Below, in pieces: positions 25,648 through 33,693 of a stretch of 64,000 nt of DNA. The first letter of the stretch is position 1, and every line of letters starts with the position of its first letter. The notes under the pieces were generated by a model. The model was not told the origin of the DNA. It saw only the letters and a program-made list of their open reading frames with translations, and did not search any database. The position numbers and the translations under genes are program-made. Where the stretch lies: NCBI RefSeq assembly GCF_035325945.1, contig NZ_DAOKYX010000011.1, positions 26,223 to 90,222 on the forward strand, written 5' to 3'. Origin of the DNA: Parvibaculum sp035325945 (GTDB taxonomy: Bacteria > Pseudomonadota > Alphaproteobacteria > Parvibaculales > Parvibaculaceae).

Positions 25648-26268
25648 TCAGACGGAGGCAGCGTAAGGCGGCGCGGGATCGTACTGCATGCCGATCTGGG
25701 TCGCCCTTGCGTGCCCCTCGCCATGCATCTGCCCGACGAGCCAGAGCGCCATGTCGATGCCGGCCGAGACGCCTGCCGAAGTGACGACATTGCCGTCGCG
25801 TACATAGCGCAGCCGCTCGACGACCTCGGAGGCTTCGCCGCGCTTGCGCAGCGTATCGACAAAGGCCCAATGCGTCGTCACGCGCTTGCCTCGCGCAGGG
25901 CCGGCCGCCGTCAGCAGCATCGCGCCCGTGCAGACGCTCGTCACCCATTCGCAATCGCCCGCCACGCGCGAGATCCAGTCGAGCAGCGGCTTGTTGTTCA
26001 CCTCCCGCCGCGTGCCCTGTCCGCCGGGAACGAGCAGGAGATCGAGCTTCGTCACATCGGCGATGCTTGCCATCGCCTCGACGCGCATGCCCTTGGCGCA
26101 GGTCACGGTCTTTCCGGTTTCGGAGATGAGGACGACCTTGTCGGGACGCCTGTTCTCTGACCGCGCGAACATCTCGTTCGACATGGTGAAGACTTCATAA
26201 GGCCCGACAAAATCGAGTTCCTCCGCATCGTCGAAAATGAGGATGCCGATGGTGCGCTCACGGGACAT
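25648..26268 (-). CDS. DJ-1/PfpI family protein (isonitrile hydratase-like)
   Basis: A 206-residue stand-alone DJ-1/PfpI domain. The nucleophile-elbow Cys sits in VTSVCTGAMLLTAAG near residue 110, with the conserved N-terminal acid in ILIFDDAEELDFVGPYEVF and DLLLVPGGQGTR before it. HWAFVDTLRK and VTSAGVSAGIDMAL are typical of the subgroup related to isonitrile hydratase and to the sensor half of GlxA regulators. GGAGGAG lies 8 bases before the ATG. The start overlaps the end of the GlxA-type gene by 11 bp, so the enzyme is co-expressed with its probable regulator. Confidence 0.85.
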   Translation of the reverse strand: MSRERTIGILIFDDAEELDFVGPYEVFTMSNEMFARSENRRPDKVVLISETGKTVTCAKGMRVEAMASIADVTKLDLLLVPGGQGTRREVNNKPLLDWISRVAGDCEWVTSVCTGAMLLTAAGPARGKRVTTHWAFVDTLRKRGEASEVVERLRYVRDGNVVTSAGVSAGIDMALWLVGQMHGEGHARATQIGMQYDPAPPYAASV

Positions 26269-27322
26269 TGGGGTGCTCCTCCATTGTGAAGCTCATGTTG
26301 AGCGGGCGCTTCGCCGTCTGGAAGCGTTCGCGATAGCGATGGGGCGTGACGCCGAACTGGCGCAGAAAGGCTCGGCGCATGCGCTCGGCCTGTCCGAAGC
26401 CCGTATCGAAGGCGATGGTTTCGATCGGCAGCGCGCCTTCGGTGAGTTTTCGCCGCGCCTCGTCGAGCCGTGCGCGTTCCACGAAGTGAGCGGGCGTCGT
26501 GCCGGTTTCCTCAACGAAGCGCCGCGCGAAGGTGCGCTCGCTCATATGGGCGACGCGCGCCAGCACCGGAACGGTGAGGTCGTCGCGCGGGTTTTTCACG
26601 ATATGCGTGCAGACCCTGGCGATCCGCGCATCGTCCACGCCTTGCGCGGCGAGTTGGGCGGAGAATTGCGACTGGCCGCCGGGGCGCATCATGAACATGA
26701 CGAGATGGCGGGCGATGTGGAGCGCGCGCTCGCGGCCGAGATCCTCCTCGACCATGGCGAGCGCAAGGTCCATTCCCGCAGTGACGCCCGCCGATGTCCA
26801 TATATCGCCGTCGCGCAGATGGATCGCGTCGTCATCGACCTCGACGAGGGGGTAGCGCTTGCGCAGGGACGTGGCCCATGCCCAATGCGTCGCCGCGCGG
26901 CGCCCGTCGAGCAGCCCCGCTTCCGCGAGCAGGAAGGCGCCGGTGCAGATCGAGGCGATGCGCCTCACATGCCGCGATGCCTCGCGGATGAAACCGGTGA
27001 CGGCCTCGTCGTTCAGGAGCTTTCGGCCGCCCTCGCCGCCGGAGACGATGAGCGTGTCTATATTCGCCATGTCCTTCGGGGTGAGATCGCCGAGCCCGCG
27101 CGTGGCGATGAGGTCGAGCCCGCATGTGGTGCGGAAAGGGCCTTTGTGAGGCGCGATCAGCTCGATCGAATAGGCGGGATTTTCCTCGCCATCCTCGGCT
27201 GCTGAAAAGATCTGCAAAGGTCCCGCCACGTCGAGGATCTGTGCATCCTCATAGGCAAGCATCGTCACCTGTCGGCGACCAGGGCGGGGCGTAGGGCGGC
27301 GGATGGGATCGGGCGTCTTCAT
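26258..27322 (-). CDS. GlxA family transcriptional regulator (DJ-1 sensor plus AraC DNA-binding domain)
   Basis: The 354-residue regulator has an N-terminal DJ-1/PfpI-like domain (MLAYEDAQILDVAGPLQIF, DTLIVSGGEGGRK, IASICTGAFLLAEAG) and a C-terminal AraC-type pair of helix-turn-helix motifs (VPVLARVAHMSERTFARRFV and IETIAFDTGFGQAERMRRAF). The ATG at 27322 is chosen; a TTG at 27364 would add 14 residues but has no support. Such proteins usually activate nearby catabolic genes. It overlaps the downstream pfpI-type gene. The ligand is unknown. Confidence 0.9.
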   Translation of the reverse strand: MKTPDPIRRPTPRPGRRQVTMLAYEDAQILDVAGPLQIFSAAEDGEENPAYSIELIAPHKGPFRTTCGLDLIATRGLGDLTPKDMANIDTLIVSGGEGGRKLLNDEAVTGFIREASRHVRRIASICTGAFLLAEAGLLDGRRAATHWAWATSLRKRYPLVEVDDDAIHLRDGDIWTSAGVTAGMDLALAMVEEDLGRERALHIARHLVMFMMRPGGQSQFSAQLAAQGVDDARIARVCTHIVKNPRDDLTVPVLARVAHMSERTFARRFVEETGTTPAHFVERARLDEARRKLTEGALPIETIAFDTGFGQAERMRRAFLRQFGVTPHRYRERFQTAKRPLNMSFTMEEHPNVP

Positions 27323-27400
27323 GCCCAGGACACTAGGCCGCCCGCGGTCTGGCGGAAATGCCAAATGACAGGCAATTTCCGCCAGACCTTGAGAGACGGG

Positions 27401-27853
27401 TTAGGGCTCGCGCGCCGTTCTGAGCCCGCCAAGCGCCAGTGCGATCATCGCCGCAATGGCGCCCAGAATTCCGGCCATGAAGAGCAGGAAATCGAGCGTG
27501 TTCCAGTCGAACCCGGTAATGCCGGTTCCGCGTCCGCCGGTGAGGGCCGAAATCGTCGAGGCGACGACATTCGTCCAGCCGGCGGTGACGAGGCCCCAGA
27601 AGACGACCCTCTGCGCCGCCTGCGAGAGCGACAGAAAGCCCGCCGCCGCCGCGCTTGCGATCATCAGGAGGCCGTTCAGCACGCCCTCGAGATGTGCCAT
27701 ATGCCAGGCCCTGACGGCCTCGCCCGTCTCCGCAGTCGCATCCGGCGCGATCGAGGCGACCACCGCCGAGCCGTAAGGAAACCCCGCCGCGAATCCGGCC
27801 AGCAGAACGAGTGCGCCGTTGACGACCAGCAGCGCCTGCAATTCCTTTTTCAT
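27401..27853 (-). CDS. Four-helix membrane protein related to styrene-oxide isomerase (StyC-like)
   Basis: The 150-residue protein has four hydrophobic helices. Compared from memory with StyC, the membrane heme-b isomerase of styrene degradation, it keeps the spacing and identity of the heme-ligand His and substrate-side Asn: His54 and Asn60 in AHLEGVLNG against AHSGPALNG. Trp93 and Asn95 in GWTNVVAS match GWANVGFY. The Tyr of StyC (Tyr103) is Ser99 here. An epoxide- or alcohol-rearranging isomerase, or a heme-binding relative with another role, are both possible. The start has GGGGGGA upstream. It lies 24 bp after the MaoC hydratase gene on the same strand. Confidence 0.6.
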   Translation of the reverse strand: MKKELQALLVVNGALVLLAGFAAGFPYGSAVVASIAPDATAETGEAVRAWHMAHLEGVLNGLLMIASAAAAGFLSLSQAAQRVVFWGLVTAGWTNVVASTISALTGGRGTGITGFDWNTLDFLLFMAGILGAIAAMIALALGGLRTAREP

Positions 27854-27877
27854 GTCATCCCCCCGAGACGGCCCGCC

Positions 27878-28735
27878 TCAAGCCCTGAGCGTGCACTTGC
27901 CGTTGTTGATGACGACGACGTCGCGCTCCTTCACGCGGGCGCGGAAGGAGACGATGTTGCCGTCCTTCCAGAGATCGACCGCGATCGTCTCGCCAGGGAA
28001 GACGGGCGAGGAGAAGCGCACGTCGAAGCCCGTGATGAGCGTCGGATCGTAATTGCAGATCGGCGAGCTGATGATGGCGCGGCAGGTCGTGCCATAGGTG
28101 CAGAGCCCGTGCAGGATCGGCTTCGGAAAGCCGGCGGCCTTGGCGAAATCAGGATCGGAGTGGAGCGGGTTGCGGTCGCCCGAGAGGCGATAGAGTAGCG
28201 CCTGGTCGGGCCGTGTGTCCGCCTCGACCGTCATGTCGGGCTGGCGCTCCGGCAGCTTGTGGGGTTCCGGCGCGCCTTCGCGCGGACCGCCGAAGCCGCC
28301 ATCTCCGCGCGCGAAGATGGTCGATTGCAGCGTGCAGAGCTTGTCGCCGCTCTGGCGTTCACGGATCACCGACTCGGTGACGATGATGGCGCCCTTGTCC
28401 TTGCCCTTGTCCCATGCGCCGATGACGCTGCTGTCGACGCTGATCTTGGCGGCGGCGGGAAGGGGCTTGTGGAGCGTCAGCTTCTGCTCGCCATGCACGA
28501 CCATCAGATAATTGATGCCGCTATTGGCCATGCCGCCTGCGCCCCAGGCGATCACCGTCGCCTGCGTCGGCACGGTCCTGAGGTTCTTCTCATAGACGAA
28601 GGGAAGCTCCTTCGCATCGAGCGGGTCGCGGCCGAAGCCGACGCCGAGCGCATAGAGCATCGTCTCCCGGTCGCCATACTGGAATTCCTGGCCGAGCGTC
28701 TTGGACGCCATCAGTTTGTCGTAGTCGATTGCCAT
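27878..28735 (-). CDS. MaoC-like (R)-specific enoyl-CoA hydratase (hydratase 2 type)
   Basis: A 285-residue protein with two hotdog domains. The N half has DRETMLYALGVGFGRDPLD and VIAWGAGG; the C half has the hydratase-2 catalytic motif LYRLSGDRNPLHSDPDFAKA (Asp and His) followed by GFPKPILHGLCTYG. This is the arrangement of eukaryotic and bacterial hydratase 2, which adds water to trans-2-enoyl-CoA to give (R)-3-hydroxyacyl-CoA. The start at 28735 is set by GGGAGGG; the longer frame to 29329 is a frame extension. It is followed by the StyC-like gene and preceded by two PaaI-type thioesterase genes on the same strand. Confidence 0.88.
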   Translation of the reverse strand: MAIDYDKLMASKTLGQEFQYGDRETMLYALGVGFGRDPLDAKELPFVYEKNLRTVPTQATVIAWGAGGMANSGINYLMVVHGEQKLTLHKPLPAAAKISVDSSVIGAWDKGKDKGAIIVTESVIRERQSGDKLCTLQSTIFARGDGGFGGPREGAPEPHKLPERQPDMTVEADTRPDQALLYRLSGDRNPLHSDPDFAKAAGFPKPILHGLCTYGTTCRAIISSPICNYDPTLITGFDVRFSSPVFPGETIAVDLWKDGNIVSFRARVKERDVVVINNGKCTLRA

Positions 28736-28833
28736 GGGGCACCCTCCCTCAAGCGTGATTTGCTTTGTTGGGGCATAGCAAAGCCGGAATGTCCGCCTTC
28801 CGCAAGACGGCTCGCGCCGACGTCGCGGCGGCC

Positions 28834-29301
28834 TCAGCGTTCGCCCAGCACCTTCCAGAGGCTCGTCGCCGTCATCACGCGCTGATCCCCCACCGTGAAG
28901 TCGGCCGAGATGAAGATGATGGCGCGCGTCCTGTGATCGACGCTGGTGCGGCAGAAGATGGTGTCGCCGAGTTTCGCCTCGCCGAGCTGGCTCGCCTGCA
29001 TGCTGAGCGTGACGCAAGACCGCCCGCCCGATCCGCGCCATGCCGCGCCGCCCATGAAGGCGTCGGCGAAGGTGAGCATCATGCCTTCGTGAACCGTGCC
29101 GTCCTCGCGCACATGGCGTTCGTCGGCGACGAAGGCCGCGATGCGCGAGCCATCCGCCTCTATGCGCTCGAATTGGGGGCCGACATGCGCCTCGAAAGGA
29201 TCGAAAATCTCCACCGGCGCGAAGCCCTCGGGCGCCGCGACACCGCTCTTCGTCGGCAGCGGGCGGCGCACCGGCGCGCTGGCGTCGCGCGATTCTGTCA
29301 T
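28834..29301 (-). CDS. PaaI-type hotdog thioesterase
   Basis: A 155-residue single hotdog protein. DGTVHEGMMLTFADAFMGGA carries the HEG(M)xxxxAD variant of the PaaI thioesterase active site. The C-terminal strands DTIFCRTSVDHRTRAIIFIS and ATSLWKVLG are typical. A 30-residue Pro-rich N-terminus precedes the domain. The ATG at 29301 overlaps the stop of the second PaaI-type gene by four bases (ATGA), so they are translationally coupled and perhaps form a heteromer. It probably hydrolyses acyl- or aryl-CoA. Confidence 0.82.
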   Translation of the reverse strand: MTESRDASAPVRRPLPTKSGVAAPEGFAPVEIFDPFEAHVGPQFERIEADGSRIAAFVADERHVREDGTVHEGMMLTFADAFMGGAAWRGSGGRSCVTLSMQASQLGEAKLGDTIFCRTSVDHRTRAIIFISADFTVGDQRVMTATSLWKVLGER

Positions 29302-29735
29302 TTGCCCTCTGTTCCGGCCTGCACGGCATAGACGCCGGACGCCGTCATCAGGATGCGCGGGCCGACCCGCAGATCGCCCGAAATGAAGAGCACGCTCTTC
29401 GTCGCCCGCGTCACCTCGGCCCGGCCCTCGATGCGCTCGCCCCGTTCGCCCGCGCTCACGAAATCGCAATTGATGGAAAGCAGCCGGACATTCGCGCCCG
29501 CATCGCGCGCCTGCGCGGCCGATCGCGCGACCTCGCCCAGAACGATGGAGGCCAGCGTCATCATCATGCCGCCATGGAGCCTGTCGGCGCCGTTCAGATG
29601 CTGCTCGGCGATGTCGAAGACGAAGACCTCGCCATTGACGTCGTGCCCGCGAAAGACCGGTCCGGCAAATCCGGCAAAGCCCTTGGACTGGACGGGCGCG
29701 AAACCCGGCGGAATGCTCTTGGCCAACTGGTTCAT
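29298..29735 (-). CDS. PaaI-type hotdog thioesterase (second of coupled pair)
   Basis: A 145-residue single hotdog protein with the active-site region NGADRLHGGMMMTLASIVLG and the closing strands RIEGRAEVTRATKSVLFISG. It is about the size of PaaI and shares with its partner the TRA.K/I.FISxD(L/F) pattern, so the two are related by duplication. It is the first gene of the minus-strand group PaaI-PaaI-MaoC-StyC-like. No strong ribosome-binding site precedes the ATG at 29735. Confidence 0.82.
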   Translation of the reverse strand: MNQLAKSIPPGFAPVQSKGFAGFAGPVFRGHDVNGEVFVFDIAEQHLNGADRLHGGMMMTLASIVLGEVARSAAQARDAGANVRLLSINCDFVSAGERGERIEGRAEVTRATKSVLFISGDLRVGPRILMTASGVYAVQAGTEGK

Positions 29736-29849
29736 GGGAACTCGCTCGATAGCAACTTGTGGAACAGTGATGGGCCTTATCTAGTCCCCCTCGTCAGGGG
29801 GGAAAAGAGAGAATGCGGCGCGAGGCCGCTCTTTGGCTAGAATGGCCGT

Positions 29850-30266
29850 ATGCGACAGGCAACCACCATCCTTTCCGTACGAACGAACGGCCGCGGCTTC
29901 ACCGACATCACCGCGCGGCTTCGCGGCTGGGTGGAGGAGCAGGGCATGCGCGAGGGACTTCTCACCCTGTTCATTCGTCACACATCCGCGTCCATTATTG
30001 TTCAGGAGAATGCCGATCCCGATGTGCTTTCCGACCTGATGGACGCTTTCGACCGGCTCGCCCCTCGCGGCGCAGCCTATCGCCATTCGACCGAGGGGGC
30101 GGATGACATGCCCGCCCATATCAAGGCCGCGCTCACGGCTGCGGGGACTTCTATCCCGCTGATTGACGGGCATCTTGCACTCGGCTCCTGGCAGGCGGTC
30201 TACCTCGTCGAGCATCGCGACCGGCCGCACGCCCGCGAGATCGCGCTTCACCTCCTTGGCGAATAG
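29850..30266 (+). CDS. YjbQ/UPF0047 family protein (secondary thiamine-phosphate synthase type)
   Basis: The 138-residue protein shows all signatures of the YjbQ/UPF0047 family: LFIRHTSASIIVQENADPDV, DDMPAHIKAALT, GHLALGSWQAVYLVEHR. A conserved His and acidic residues line the active site of this trimeric fold. E. coli YjbQ has weak thiamine-phosphate synthase activity; the physiological role is open. The gene stands alone between the PaaI group and the thiolase. Confidence 0.9.
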   Translation: MRQATTILSVRTNGRGFTDITARLRGWVEEQGMREGLLTLFIRHTSASIIVQENADPDVLSDLMDAFDRLAPRGAAYRHSTEGADDMPAHIKAALTAAGTSIPLIDGHLALGSWQAVYLVEHRDRPHAREIALHLLGE

Positions 30267-30478
30267 CGAAGGGCCTCGGCAGGTTTATTACCCATAATCT
30301 TATTTTCCGCGGGGGTGCGGGGCGGTGTCAGGGACGCAGGGGAGGCGGGGAGATTCTTCTTTCCGAACCGGCGCCTGGCCGTCTATGGTGCGGCTCAAAT
30401 CGCCGGGGCGTCCGCCAGGAATGCTCCACAAAAGACCGGGCAACCGGCGCCGAAATCCAATTCCATCGGAGGATCTCC

Positions 30479-31681
30479 ATGTCGAGAGAAGCAGTCATCG
30501 TTTCCACGGCCCGTACCGGCCTTGCCAAGTCCGGCCGCGGCGGCTTCAACATGACCCATGGCGCGGCCATGGGCGGCCACGCCATCAAGCACGCCATCGA
30601 GCGCGCGGGCATCGAGCCGGGCGATGTCGAGGACGTCACGATGGGCTGCGGCAATCCCGAAGGCGCGACCGGCATGAATATCGGCCGTCTCTCCGCCATC
30701 TGGGCCGGCTGCCCCGTCACCACCTCGGGCTCGACGCTGAACCGCTTCTGCTCCTCCGGCCTCAACTCCATCGCCATTTCGGCCGGCCGCATCGTCAATG
30801 AAGGTGTGCCGATCGCCGTCGGCGCGGGCGTCGAGTCGATCTCGCTCGTCTCCATGGGCGGCATGAACACGAAGAACATCACCGAAGAAAAGCTCATGGC
30901 GACCTATCCGGCGCTGTGGATGCCGATGATCGAGACCGCCGACATCGTCGCCAAGCGCTACAATGTCAGCCGCGAGTATCAGGACGAATATTCGCTCCGC
31001 TCGCAGCAGCGCATCGCCGCAGCCCAGGCCAGCGGCAAGTTCGACTACGAAATCGTCCCCATGCAGACCAAGATGAAGGTCGTGGACAAGGCCACGGGCG
31101 AAGAGAAGATCGTCGACTACACCGTCACGAAGGACGAGTGCAACCGTCCGGAAACGACGCTTGAGGGCCTCGCCTCGCTGAAGCCCGTGCGCGGCGAAGG
31201 CAATTTCGTCACCGCCGGCAACGCCTCGCAGCTTTCGGACGGCGCGGCCGCCGTCGTGCTCATGGAGCGCAAGGAAGCCGAGAAGCGCAACAAGGACATC
31301 CTCGGCGTCTTCCGCGGCTTCGCGGTCGCCGGCTGCGAGCCCGACGAGATGGGCATCGGCCCGGTCTTCGCCGTGCCGCGCCTCCTCGAGCGTCACGGCC
31401 TCAAGGTCGACGACATCGACCTCTGGGAGCTGAACGAAGCCTTTGCGAGCCAGTGCCTCTATTCGCGCGACCGTCTCGGCATCGACCCCGAGAAGTACAA
31501 CGTCAATGGCGGCTCCATCGCCATCGGCCACCCCTTCGGCATGACCGGCGCGCGCTGCGTCGGCCACATCCTGCTCGAGGCGCGCCGCCGCAAGGAAGCG
31601 GGCCAGAAGCTGAAGTATGGCGTCGTGACGATGTGCATCGGTGGCGGTATGGGTGCGGCCGGCCTCATCGAATTCGCGTAA
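30479..31681 (+). CDS. Acetyl-CoA acyltransferase (thiolase), second copy
   Basis: A 400-residue degradative or biosynthetic thiolase. Nucleophile Cys91 in NRFCSSGLNSIA, His351 in AIGHPFGMTGAR, Cys386 in CIGGGMGAAG. LWELNEAFAS is conserved. It differs from the first thiolase (CASG, GHPLGATG), so the two copies probably have different chain-length or branching preference. GGAGG lies seven bases before the ATG. It is a single-gene unit ended by a strong intrinsic terminator. Confidence 0.92.
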   Translation: MSREAVIVSTARTGLAKSGRGGFNMTHGAAMGGHAIKHAIERAGIEPGDVEDVTMGCGNPEGATGMNIGRLSAIWAGCPVTTSGSTLNRFCSSGLNSIAISAGRIVNEGVPIAVGAGVESISLVSMGGMNTKNITEEKLMATYPALWMPMIETADIVAKRYNVSREYQDEYSLRSQQRIAAAQASGKFDYEIVPMQTKMKVVDKATGEEKIVDYTVTKDECNRPETTLEGLASLKPVRGEGNFVTAGNASQLSDGAAAVVLMERKEAEKRNKDILGVFRGFAVAGCEPDEMGIGPVFAVPRLLERHGLKVDDIDLWELNEAFASQCLYSRDRLGIDPEKYNVNGGSIAIGHPFGMTGARCVGHILLEARRRKEAGQKLKYGVVTMCIGGGMGAAGLIEFA

Positions 31682-31700
31682 TTCGGAACGTTTGATCGTG

Positions 31701-31734
31701 AAAAGGCCCGCCGGTAAAGGCGGGCCTTTTTTCT
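31701..31734 (+). terminator. Rho-independent terminator after the thiolase gene
   Basis: AAAAGGCCCGCC, a six-base loop, then GGCGGGCCTTTTTT: a 12-bp perfect stem followed by a T tract, 19 bp after the stop codon. The A tract on the 5' side makes it potentially bidirectional. Confidence 0.92.
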
Positions 31735-31768
31735 TTGCGGTTGCCCTCGCTCTCGCCGCATATTCCTC

Positions 31769-31853
31769 CGTCACCCCGGACCTGATCCGGGGTCCATCTA
31801 TTCGGATCGACGGCAGGAAAATGGATGCCGGATCAAGTCCGGCATGACGGGAA
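31769..31853. repeat. Dispersed palindromic repeat (CCGGACCTGATCCGGGG family)
   Basis: Two imperfect palindromes, CCCCGGACCTGATCCGGGG and TGCCGGATCAAGTCCGGCA, are flanked by GTCA at the left and TGAC at the right and form one larger inverted structure between the thiolase and MaoC genes. This is a widespread alphaproteobacterial intergenic repeat. A half-unit of the same family occurs at 42863-42892. Confidence 0.75.
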
Positions 31854-31868
31854 GCGGAAAGGAAACCC

Positions 31869-32309
31869 ATGCGCTACTTCGACGATTTCGTCGTTGGCGA
31901 ACGCCACGAGATCGACGCCGTCTATGACATGACGGAGGAAGAGATCGTCTCGTTCGCGCGGAAATGGGACCCACAGCCCTTCCACATCGACAGGGAAGCC
32001 GCCGCGAAATCCGTCTACGGCACGCTCACCGCCTGCGGCACGCATATCCAGGCGGTGGTGCTCTGGCTTGCCGCGCGCCTGCCGGAGGAAACCGCCGTCA
32101 TCGGCGCGCTCGGCTATGACGAGGTGCGTTTCCACAAGGCCGCGAAACTCGGCGATCGTCTCCGCCTCGTCATCGAATGCATCGAGACGAAGCCCTCATC
32201 CTCGAAGCCCGACCGCGGCGTGGTGAAGAACCGCCACACGCTCGTCAACCAGACGGGCGAAACCGTCTTCACCCAGACAACGACGCTTCTGATCGCACGG
32301 AGGAAGTGA
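31869..32309 (+). CDS. MaoC family dehydratase (single hotdog)
   Basis: A 146-residue MaoC-type (R)-hydratase. The catalytic Asp/His motif is FARKWDPQPFHIDREAAAKS, followed by GTLTACGTHIQAVV as the overhang region. It should hydrate 2-enoyl-CoA or dehydrate (R)-3-hydroxyacyl-CoA. The start at 31869 is preceded by AAAGGAAA. It is separate from the double-hotdog MaoC at 27878 and probably differs in chain length. It converges with the acyl-CoA dehydrogenase pair. Confidence 0.87.
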   Translation: MRYFDDFVVGERHEIDAVYDMTEEEIVSFARKWDPQPFHIDREAAAKSVYGTLTACGTHIQAVVLWLAARLPEETAVIGALGYDEVRFHKAAKLGDRLRLVIECIETKPSSSKPDRGVVKNRHTLVNQTGETVFTQTTTLLIARRK

Positions 32310-32364
32310 CTGTCGTCGATTCCTCTGTCTGACCTCGGATAACCGGTGAAACACGCGCTCTTTG

Positions 32365-32402
32365 AACCCTCTCCCCCAAGGGGGAGAGGGCAGGGTGAGG
32401 GG
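32365..32402. repeat. REP-like palindromic repeat (second copy of CTCTCCCC family)
   Basis: CCCTCTCCCCCAAGGGGGAGAGGG followed by CAGGGTGAGGGG. The hairpin and the trailing GGGTGAG match the repeat at 8320-8415. It lies just past the 3' end of the convergent acyl-CoA dehydrogenase gene and may also serve as a transcription end. Confidence 0.7.
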
Positions 32403-32410
32403 GAGCGCCC

Positions 32411-33613
32411 CTAAAGCCCCAGCACCAGCTTCGCCATGATGCCGCGCTGAATTTCGTTGGAGCCGCCATAAATGGATGCCGCGCGATTGTTGAGATAGCG
32501 CGGCATGACGGTGAGGCCGTGAACGGGCCCGATGGGCGCGATGTTCGAGCCCGGCTCGCGCGCCGCTCTCTGATCGGCGTTCGCGTAATAGGCGAGAGCC
32601 TCGACCGCGAGTTCGTCGATCGCCTGCGTCGTCTCCGTGCCGCGCGTCTTGAGCATGGAGGAGGCGGGGCCCGGGTTCTTGCCGCCCGCGAGCTCCGCCA
32701 TCACACGATGCTCGGTGATCTCTATCGCCTTCACCGCGATCTCCGTCTCGTCGAGCTTGCGCCGGAAGGCGGGCTCGTCGATGAGCCTCGTGCCGTCGCC
32801 CGCGCGCTCGGCCATGGCGATGGCGCGCAGCTTTTCGAGGCCAACCGCGAGGCCCGCCGCATAGGCGCCGCCGCGCTCGAATTCGAGGAGATATTTCGCC
32901 ACCGTCCAGCCTTCATGTTCGGGGCCGACGCGGTTCGCCTTGGGCACGCGCACCTCGTCGAAGAAGACCTGGTTCACCTCGTGCTCGCCCGCGAGCGTGA
33001 TGATCGGCTCGACCTTGATGCCGGGCGTATTCATCTCGAGAAGGAGGAAGGTGATGCCCTCCTGCGGCTTGCCGTCCCATTTCGTCCGCACGAGGCAGAA
33101 CATGCGATTGGCGAAATGGGCGTGCGTCGTCCAGATCTTCGAGCCGTTGAGCACATAGTCGTCGCCGTCCGAGACGGCGCGGAGCTGAAGCGAGGCGAGA
33201 TCCGAGCCCGAGCCCGGCTCCGAATAGCCCTGGCACCAATAGTCTTCGCCCTTGAGGATGCGCGGCAGATAGAAGGCCTTTTGTTCCGGCGTGCCGTATT
33301 TCATCAGCACCGGCGCGCACATGCGAAGCCCCATGGGCGAGAGATGCGGCGTGCCCGCTCGCGCGCATTCCGATGCCCAGATGTATTTCTGCATCTCCGT
33401 CCAGCCCGTACCGCCATATTCGACCGGCCAGTTGGGCGCCACCCAGCCCTTCTCGTAGAGGATCTTCTGCCAGGCGAGATTCCACTTCTTGTCGGTGAAG
33501 ACGCTGGTGGTGAGGTTTCCCGCGTCCTTCAGTTCCGGCGTCAGCTTCTCATCGAGGAAGGCGCGCACCTCGTCGCGGAAGGCGGCGTCCTCGCGCGTGA
33601 AATTGAGATCCAT
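32411..33613 (-). CDS. Acyl-CoA dehydrogenase (tandem copy A)
   Basis: A 400-residue acyl-CoA dehydrogenase: CQGYSEPGSGSDLASLQLRA, LNGSKIWTTHAHFANRMFCL, the ACAD10/11-like VAKYLLEFERGGAYAAGLAV and IYGGSNEIQRGIMAKLVLGL. The YEGT Glu is Gly, but Glu in LEFERGG takes the alternative catalytic position. The long N-terminal DLNFTREDAAFRDEVRAFLD and YEKGWVAPNWPVEYGGTGW are shared with copy B. The ATG at 33613 lacks a strong site. It lies 80 bp after copy B on the same strand; duplication is clear. This type occurs in steroid and terpenoid side-chain degradation, but the substrate is unknown. Confidence 0.9.
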   Translation of the reverse strand: MDLNFTREDAAFRDEVRAFLDEKLTPELKDAGNLTTSVFTDKKWNLAWQKILYEKGWVAPNWPVEYGGTGWTEMQKYIWASECARAGTPHLSPMGLRMCAPVLMKYGTPEQKAFYLPRILKGEDYWCQGYSEPGSGSDLASLQLRAVSDGDDYVLNGSKIWTTHAHFANRMFCLVRTKWDGKPQEGITFLLLEMNTPGIKVEPIITLAGEHEVNQVFFDEVRVPKANRVGPEHEGWTVAKYLLEFERGGAYAAGLAVGLEKLRAIAMAERAGDGTRLIDEPAFRRKLDETEIAVKAIEITEHRVMAELAGGKNPGPASSMLKTRGTETTQAIDELAVEALAYYANADQRAAREPGSNIAPIGPVHGLTVMPRYLNNRAASIYGGSNEIQRGIMAKLVLGL

Positions 33614-33693
33614 GGAGAGGCCCTGATCTTGAAGCGCCCCCGGTTTGGGATGCCGGGGGCGCATGGGAACGTGATGGCAAAGGGGAGCGTTCT

